Source of the DNA: Rhizophagus sp. LPA8_4_AMF
Lineage: Eukaryota > Glomeromycota > Glomeromycetes > Glomerales > Glomeraceae
Length of the DNA stretch: 25,857 nt
NCBI GenBank assembly: GCA_021464525.1
Contig: JADRCO010000829.1
Location: forward strand, 1 to 25,857
Reading direction: 5' to 3'
Numbering within the stretch: position 1 is the stretch's first letter; every line of letters starts with the position of its first letter. The notes beneath the pieces are model-generated. The model was not told the origin of the DNA. It was given only the letters and a program-made list of their open reading frames with translations, and did not search any database. The position numbers were made by a program, and so were the translations under genes. Below are positions 19,982-25,857 of this stretch, in pieces.

Positions 19982-20776
19982 TTATTCATCTTGGAGAGGA
20001 ATCATTCCATTCTTTATCCAACATGTCTGAGGCCAAATCTAATGACATATATTATAATTAGTTAAATTATAATATAAAAATAATCACGAACAATAAATAT
20101 GAAAAAAATTAGATTTTACTCTCGCAAATACTCTCCCTCTAATCAAAGCATAAGGCACCGGACCATAACTTCTAGAATCTGTTGAATTACTCATATTGTC
20201 GCCTTGTAACCAAACGTGGCCACGGGGAACCTGTCAAAAAAAAAGAAAGAAAAAAAAATCAAAATTAAAATTAATTAATGGATACTTTTAATAAAATAAA
20301 TATGCATGTCTAACTCTTACTATGATATATTTCCGATTTATAACTGTTGGATCAATGCAAATACGATCTCCCGGCTAAACAAAAACGTTAAATAATTAAT
20401 TTAAAGATATCTAAATAATATTCGTTTTAATGAGTTTACCATTCCTAATATCCTTTTACAAACGGCTCTCCAAGGATTTGTAGGAGATATGCAAACTACT
20501 ACATCTCCTATTTCAAGGCGTTTTAATTTGGGGCTGAAGTGTTCCAAGACTACAATATCTCCAATCATGTTGAAAGTTGGAAGCATTGAAGGCCCTATAC
20601 ACTGACATTTTTTGAAAAGTAGTTAAAAACGTAATTTAATAATGGTTTATAAGAGAAAATATTACCATTGTAACTTCCGTTACATGTTCTCCTATAAGAT
20701 GGACAAAACAAGCAATTTTTATTGCTAATTCAATTTTTTTGAAAAAAGATCGACCGGAAGGTATGATAAATGGCAT
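19982..20776 (-). CDS. IMP1: Mitochondrial inner membrane protease subunit 1 (IMP1)
   Basis: Five exons on the minus strand: 20776-20666, 20601-20440, 20374-20321, 20230-20120 and 20038-19982, giving 164 aa, close to the family's 160-190. It is a signal-peptidase-I-type serine protease (S26 family) of the inner membrane that removes sorting signals from Cox2, cytochrome b2 and other proteins facing the intermembrane space. Motifs: N-terminal hydrophobic helix ([13 protein letters not shown]), box [12 protein letters not shown] with catalytic Ser42, box D region [17 protein letters not shown] with catalytic Lys86, and box [21 protein letters not shown] (GDN at 119-121, S/D/SR spacing intact), then GPVP. 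The residue before Ser42 and the MPGD junction match Imp1 rather than Imp2. The same frame is open upstream to another ATG at 20977, which would add 67 aa; I prefer the shorter start because it places the helix as in other Imp1 proteins. Confidence 0.92.
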
Positions 20777-21245
20777 TTTTTTTAATTTCGAAACGACGAA
20801 GCGAATTTTTTTTAGATTGTACACTAATCTTGTAATACAGTATGATGCTTTTCCATATATGGCATTAATGCAACTTATCGGGGCAAAAGTATCGATCTTG
20901 ATACTGTAGATTTGCGGTACTTGATAGAATATCCTGGAATCTAAATATGCATTTTGAGCGGTAACGTAACACTGCATTTTATTGGTATTTATACTAGTCC
21001 AAAAAGTATAGCTTTTGTAAATTTATTTTACTAAAAATTTTATTATACTTACCGATATAAGTTTTTTTAATAAAATATTTTGAAACTATATTTTGAAGTT
21101 GGTGCAATAAATACGTTAAAAGAAGAAAGATTAACAATTATTTAACTGTTAAAGTATGTTGAATTAATTATTCGAGATGGATATGTATTTGAATTTTCTA
21201 AAGAAGAGCAGTTTGTGACGGCCACAGTAATAATATGCTGTAAAT
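20777..21245. promoter_or_regulatory. IMP1 upstream region
   Basis: The likely promoter (minus strand). It has a CCAAT box in minus orientation (attgg at 20981-20985), about 205 bp before the ATG, as also seen at COX20. The alternative in-frame 67-codon extension (20777-20977) lies here. No other gene is seen. Confidence 0.45.
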
Positions 21246-21351
21246 CTATGACCATGTGAAATGGCACAGTGAGAGAATTAAAATAAGAAAGTTAAAGAGA
21301 TTTAGATAGGATAAGAAATGTAAAAATAAAATACTATAGTAATTGAAGAAT

Positions 21352-21895
21352 GGTACGCCTGTAGAAGGAGAGATTAAATAAAGTTGGTTGATCTCTTTGA
21401 TGAATATTATGATAATCATCAATATTAAGTGTAAAAATATTTTCAATATTTTGTAAACAGTAACTATTTACAGTTTCTTGATAATTTTCTGAAATAATTA
21501 ATTTTTGTCAATTTACTGTTTTCAAGATAATGATAATCCTATATCTGCAAGTATATCAATAGAAGAAGCTAATGTTTCAGAAGTTTTAAATATGAGCCTT
21601 AATTCCATTTATGTATTTATTATTAATACTAGCTAAAAGTAATATAAAAAAACTAATTGTTTATTATTATTATTATTTGTTTTATCAGATTTAGATTTAG
21701 AATTAGTTTCTTGATATAATTCATCAAAAAAACCAATTAAATTTGCATCTCCTATTTCTAACATATTTTTAAATTCATCAAGATCATAAATTGTTTTTTA
21801 TTCTAATATTCTTTGATTTATATAAAAAATGTTAAATATCTTTAATTTTATCACTTAAACTAATTTCATCTGTAATTATTAATTATAATATAATT
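21352..21895 (-). pseudogene. Broken repeat-family protein gene
   Basis: On the minus strand, protein-like stretches follow one another in changing frames: DEISLSDKIKDI; YDLDEFKNMLEIGDANLIGF with DELYQETNSKSKSDK; LLASINNKYINGIKAHI; SETLASSIDILADIGLSLS; and KLIISENYQETVNSYCLQNI leading into TLNIDDYHNIHQRDQPTL. Stops and at least four frame changes separate them. Order and character fit a single decayed gene. I believe similar IDDYHxIH proteins form large families in Glomeromycotina genomes, but that is from memory and not checked. No function is assigned. Confidence 0.5.
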
Positions 21896-22091
21896 TCTTT
21901 ATAATCTGATTCAAATTGTTTTAATTCTTTACCAGTATATAAAACATCATCTCTAAATGAATAAGTATAATTTCCTATTATTAATTATACATGGCCTGGT
22001 AATTTCTTGGCTAAAACGTAATTTGTATTACATAGTACATAAATAATTATATATAATATAAATAATTAAATATATTTTTGCATATATCTTA

Positions 22092-22168
22092 ACATCTAGT
22101 GATCAGATTTTAATGATTTTATTATCATCTCATCAAGATAAATCAAATGGTAGTAAAATCATATTTCT
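22092..22168. repeat. Dispersed repeat 'gatcagattt', copy 1
   Basis: Shares the ordered words tctagtgatcagattt, tcatcaagataaatcaaatg and gtagtaaaatca with copies at 22214-22293 and 23921-24008. Non-coding. Confidence 0.55.
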
Positions 22169-22213
22169 ATAACCAATATTGATGTAAATACAGTTAATCA
22201 TTTAACAATTTTT

Positions 22214-22293
22214 AATATCTAGTAATCAGATTTTGATGAATTTGGTATTATTCAAATTAAGACGAATTGAATGGTAGCAAGATTATGTTTCTA
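22214..22293. repeat. Dispersed repeat 'gatcagattt', copy 2
   Basis: The most diverged copy: tctagtaatcagatttt, ggtattattc, gaatggtagcaagattat. It lies only about 45 bp after copy 1, in the same orientation. Confidence 0.5.
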
Positions 22294-22401
22294 GGTCTTC
22301 TAGATATCATACTATCTATTATAATTAATAGTTATTCAGCACGAATTACCTAGCATCGATGATACAGTTATAATCCCCTAGTAGTATCTTAAAGAAAGGA
22401 C

Positions 22402-23058
22402 TAAAGATGTGATATGTAATTGTTTTTATCAAAGATTGTAATATTACAACTATTACAACACATATACGACACTTTTGGTTGTAATTACAACACTTATAAT
22501 TCTGGCTGAAATTACCAGAATTACTTTTTTAGACATTATGATTACACAAGTCTTCAAAATAAGAATCCACAAAATCACTTTTTGTTAGTTCAAAAAAGGA
22601 AATAATCTATAATTCGTGATAAATTCTAATTTTAATGACTAAAAAAGGAAATTTTATTATAATTTTGGCCAGAATTATAATTTGGCTAAAATGATATAAT
22701 AATTACAACTAGGGTTCCGCAATTTGATTTGACATTTGACATTTGATTTGAATTTGATTCGAATTTGACAAATTCAAATCAGCTTAATTTAATTTGATTT
22801 GAATTTGATTTGATTTGATTTGAAAATTGTTTAATTTAATTGGTCAATTTGACAAATATTTGATATTTGATTCGAATTTGATTTGAATCTAATTTGATTT
22901 GACAAATTCAAATTAGCTTTATATTCGATTTGATTCGATTTTGAGGAACCCTAATTACAACCTATATACAACACTTTTTAGTTTTAAAGTAGTAATAGGT
23001 TGCAATCATTACTATCTTGATATAAAGTAGTAATTACTAATTACATATCACATTTTTA
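22402..23058. mobile_element. TIR element hosting a nested insertion
   Basis: The 20-bp terminal inverted repeats TAAAGATGTGATATGTAATT and TAAAAATGTGATATGTAATT differ at one base. The flanks gaaaggac (22394-22401) and taaaggat (23059-23066) agree at 6 of 8 bases and may be an aged 8-bp target duplication. The TAAAG end fits the hAT YARNG pattern. Subterminal words (gtaatattacaac, acaacactttt and their inverses) recur inside both ends. The 244-bp element at 22710-22953 interrupts it, so the original was about 405 bp. There is no transposase frame. Confidence 0.55.
22702..22961. mobile_element. Nested hAT-type MITE with perfect 8-bp duplication
   Basis: The element proper is 22710-22953 (244 bp). 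Its ends are TAGGGTTCCGCAA and the inverse of TAGGGTTCCTCAA (12 of 13 match). The 8-bp duplication attacaac flanks it exactly (22702-22709 and 22954-22961) and fits the hAT target pattern nTnnnnAn; the end TAGGG fits YARNG. The interior is built almost entirely of ATTTGA/ATTCGA-type words, with a gacaaattcaaat-agctt module present twice (about 22767 and 22901). It has no coding capacity. The sharp ends suggest a younger insertion than its host element. Confidence 0.75.
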
Positions 23059-23113
23059 TAAAGGATACCATGACCTTTTGTTGAAATATGTAGCTAAATT
23101 GTACATATTAATT

Positions 23114-23269
23114 CATCATGATTATACTTTTCCGCTAATTAATTATGTTGCATTTCAGTGAACAGATCAATTCACTATTTATTATAAAATTGCTATGAAT
23201 TAATTTATGTCTGTCAAAATACAATTTAATTAGTAATTCGTCAATTAGATGAAAAGTATAATTATGATG
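23114..23269. repeat. 156-bp imperfect palindrome
   Basis: The ends catcatgattatacttttc and the inverse of catcataattatacttttc are nearly identical, and arm similarity continues inward (ctaatt...; cagtgaacagat against gacagacata). It is MITE-like; no clean target duplication was found. Confidence 0.5.
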
Positions 23270-23920
23270 CAGTCCAGCTAACAGAGATTACCAAGTCAGG
23301 AAACTTAGGGGAAGTATAGCCTTAGTCACCTATGAGTAATACCATACTCTGACCTTATTTAATTAGTAAAAAATCAAATCCCATTCCTTACCTCATACAC
23401 CTGTCAGTTCACAAATATTATAGTTAGTCTACACTTAACAGAAAGTAAAACTACCATAAAGACATTATACTCATGACTTTACCATCTATAAAGACTATGT
23501 AATCACATTAAAGTCCTAGTGGTATAATAACTCTGTGATGATCAGTAACCATTAGGATAGGACTTTATTCTAAAGTATAACCAGTAGTAGATTTCAAGAA
23601 TAGGACTATGAACTTACTAATGGGATCTTAAGAAATGTTTAGAAGAATACCATATCCCTTTGTTGAAATATGTATGCATATACATATTAATCTAATCTCT
23701 ACCCTTTATACTATTGGTAGTAACGTCCACAGTAAAATTCTTTTAATTTCTATAATTAATGAAATTGAATTTGCAACTTCACTATAATCAAGCTTTACAA
23801 GAGGTTTCAGAACTTTATTACTGAAAAAAGGATGATTAATCCCTACAAAATTATATCTCTATGATTGATATTAATAGAGATATAATTCAAAAATTACTTA
23901 ACAATATTTAATATCAAAAA

Positions 23921-24008
23921 CTAATCTAGTGATCAGATTTCAATAATTTTGGTATTATTTGAGTTATTTCATCAAGACAAATCAAATGGTAGTAAAATCA
24001 CATCTCTA
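23921..24008. repeat. Dispersed repeat 'gatcagattt', copy 3
   Basis: Carries ctagtgatcagattt, ggtattattt, catcaagacaaatcaaatgg and tagtaaaatcacatctct. It is close to copy 1 (22092) but with an extra gagtta block. Confidence 0.55.
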
Positions 24009-24115
24009 AATTTTATAAGTTTAAAGAAAGTTTCTGAGAGGAATTTTAGAAGTATCATTACAGTCTTATAGAGAGCTCTCACCATTTAAAAATTTCTTAG
24101 TACTTCTTAAAATTC

Positions 24116-24146
24116 AAATTAGATCAGAATTTTAGTGATCTAATTT
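24116..24146. repeat. Perfect 11-bp hairpin
   Basis: The arms aaattagatca (24116-24126) and tgatctaattt (24136-24146) enclose a 9-nt loop. It sits just before the dispersed repeat copy at 24182. Confidence 0.5.
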
Positions 24147-24181
24147 AAATCTAATCTGAAAAATATTATTTTACAATTTAG

Positions 24182-24294
24182 TAATTGAATTTTAATAAAT
24201 TTTTTTTTATTTTATAGATTATGTTAAGCTGATTAAAATAAAAAATGTTTATTCATATTGGACTACTAAATCACAAAATATTTACAAAAAACTG
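24182..24294. repeat. Diverged dispersed repeat, copy 2
   Basis: The counterpart of 2281-2392, with collinear words at equal spacing (actactaaa about 80 bp in, ttt-caaaaaac about 99 bp in). It links the repeat regions at the two ends of the window. Confidence 0.4.
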
Positions 24295-24367
24295 TTTTTT
24301 TTTACAATTATTTTAAGTTATACTGTATCATTGATCTGATTAGATCAATCTGTTAAGAGCACTACTT

Positions 24368-24690
24368 CAGTCTGAAATTATTATAGGCTAACCTTCAAGA
24401 AGGTACTTACTTCCTAGTCTACTCATCCTTTACCCATATTTTAGGTATATATGACCTATATTTATTTTTCAGATATATATAATATAAAGGACTTTTGATG
24501 ATACTAAGGCAACTATCTAAATATCCGACCTTCTACATTATTATATTAGGTACTAAATCTTGTTTAAAGGTCACTATAATCTATGACTACTTAGCACTAA
24601 TAGTGCAGTTATATATCTTCTAGTAGTATGTTACCAGTAACTACTAAGACAAAAGGATTAGAGAGAAGTTCAGACTTATTTCCTTAAGAG
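24368..24690. repeat. About 330-bp direct repeat, copy A
   Basis: Shares with copy B (25252-25599), in order, cagtctgaaa, ctactcatcctt-acccata-tt, aggta-atg, tatatataa-taaagga, ttt-gatgatac, acagttatatat and gttcagact/gttgagact. It is non-coding, same orientation, spacing about 880 bp. The element type is not recognised. Confidence 0.6.
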
Positions 24691-25251
24691 TAAAATCACG
24701 TCTTTAGTTTTCACCAATTTAAAAAAACCAACTACCAAGTTTTTGAGGTTTATGATCTCAGAAGATACCACAATTTAATAATAATATAGACCTCTACATT
24801 AAGGTTACCTGCTAAAACTAAAAAGAAAATTCTAAAAGGTTTCAATCAATCAAGTCAGTTCCAAAATTAAGGTTAAAATTAACCTTTAATTCAGACCAAA
24901 ATTAAAATTGGCTGAAATTACGATTAAATTTTATGAAATATTACGTGACATTACACTAATTTTCTAAAAAAGGAAATTTTATTTTTGAGTAAAATTGGAG
25001 AAATCAATTGCACTAAGATTATACAAATAAAAAAATTTTTAATGTTAATATTTTCTGATCAGAATTATGTTCTAAAAATGGCTGAAATTATACCAATAAT
25101 TTTGGTCAAATATCAGAATTTTTGGCCATAATTTTGGTATTATAAATTTTAGCAAATTTATTTTTAATTGCCTAAACTTTTAGCTATAAAAAAGTTTCAG
25201 CTTTAACCTAAATTTTTTAATTTCAGTAAGCAATCTTACTCTATATGCTTT

Positions 25252-25599
25252 CAGTCTGAAAACTACAAGAATTCAAACTTTAAGAAAACATCCACCTTCT
25301 ACTCATCCTTCACCCATACTTCAGGTACATGCTACCTGTATTTGTAATACTTTTTTGTAATCTTCTAGATATACATATAAATGTAAAGGAATTTTAATGA
25401 TACCAAAGCAATCATTTAGATACTCTTCCAATACTACTATATTAAAAACTAAGTCTTAATCAAAGGGCACTATCTAATATCTATAGCTTATGATTATCCA
25501 GCACTGATAAGTGATAATACAGTTATATATTCCTAATGATATATAAGTAATAACTACCAGAATAGTAAAATTAAAAGGAAGTTGAGACTCATCTTCTTA
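25252..25599. repeat. About 330-bp direct repeat, copy B
   Basis: The second copy of the 24368 unit, slightly longer. Words following it (ccaactaccatgaagat at about 25725) also recall 23451 (ctaccataaagac), so the larger unit may be repeated more than twice in diverged form. Confidence 0.6.
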
Positions 25600-25857
25600 A
25601 AATAGTACTTATACCATCAAGAATTGCTAATTGGAATGTGATTAGTAGAGAGTTGAACCCTATTTTCATCTTACTATATTATTAGTTTATAAATTTCCTA
25701 GTTATTCTAAGGTTTAATAAAAGGCCAACTACCATGAAGATATAACACCAAAACTTTACTGCTTATAAGAATTATCTAGACTACCATCATAATATTTACT
25801 AAAGCATTTATTAAATATTTATGTATAATACTTATTAAATACAAGATGCATTGAAAA

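Noticed and set aside
22710..22720. Telomere-like TAGGGTT
   Set aside because: Not tandemly repeated; it is the inverted end of a MITE with a target duplication.
23114..23269. Claim of a target-site duplication for this palindrome
   Set aside because: Flanks on the two sides do not match at any plausible boundary, so only the palindrome itself is reported.
1..25857. tRNA, rRNA genes or CRISPR arrays
   Set aside because: No T-loop consensus, cloverleaf, rRNA-like block or regularly spaced identical repeats were seen on either strand; a covariance-model scan would be decisive.

Overview
The window looks like nuclear DNA of an early-diverging fungus. The extreme A+T content, short GT-AG introns (about 50-200 nt), many homopolymer tracts, (TAA)n-rich 5' leaders and surrounding repeat debris all fit an arbuscular mycorrhizal fungus of the Rhizophagus type. 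The organism is inferred from composition and protein character; no marker gene was searched. No gene was cut by the window edges.

Layout. Bases 1-4,400 are about 85% A+T and hold no intact gene. They hold several short inverted-repeat (MITE-like) elements, two with perfect 8-9 bp target duplications, and one fossil-exon-like open frame. Bases 4,400-7,390 are non-coding apart from a broken coding-like stretch, ending in long T and A tracts and a (TAA)n leader. Bases 7,394-20,776 are a compact gene island with six intron-containing genes: an Iec1-type zinc-finger protein with an INO80F-like tail (+), a bestrophin/UPF0187 anion-channel-like protein (-), chaperonin subunit CCT4 (-), cytochrome oxidase assembly factor COX20 (+), a WDR26/Gid7 protein of the GID/CTLH ubiquitin ligase (+), and the inner-membrane protease IMP1 (-). 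I joined exons by hand; every junction keeps frame and restores conserved family motifs. Bases 21,000-25,857 are repeats: a broken repeat-family gene, a nested pair of TIR elements, hairpins and diverged direct repeats.

How the genes relate. CCT4 and COX20 share a 120-bp divergent promoter with a CCAAT box. COX20 and IMP1 belong to one pathway: in yeast Cox20 escorts the Cox2 precursor to Imp1 for cleavage. Here they lie about 4.5 kb apart with WDR26 between them. IEC1/bestrophin and WDR26/IMP1 are convergent pairs whose 3' intergenic regions carry hairpins. The clearest non-genic discovery is the nested transposon structure at 22.4-23.1 kb: a 244-bp element with hAT-type ends and a perfect 8-bp duplication, inside a second TIR element.
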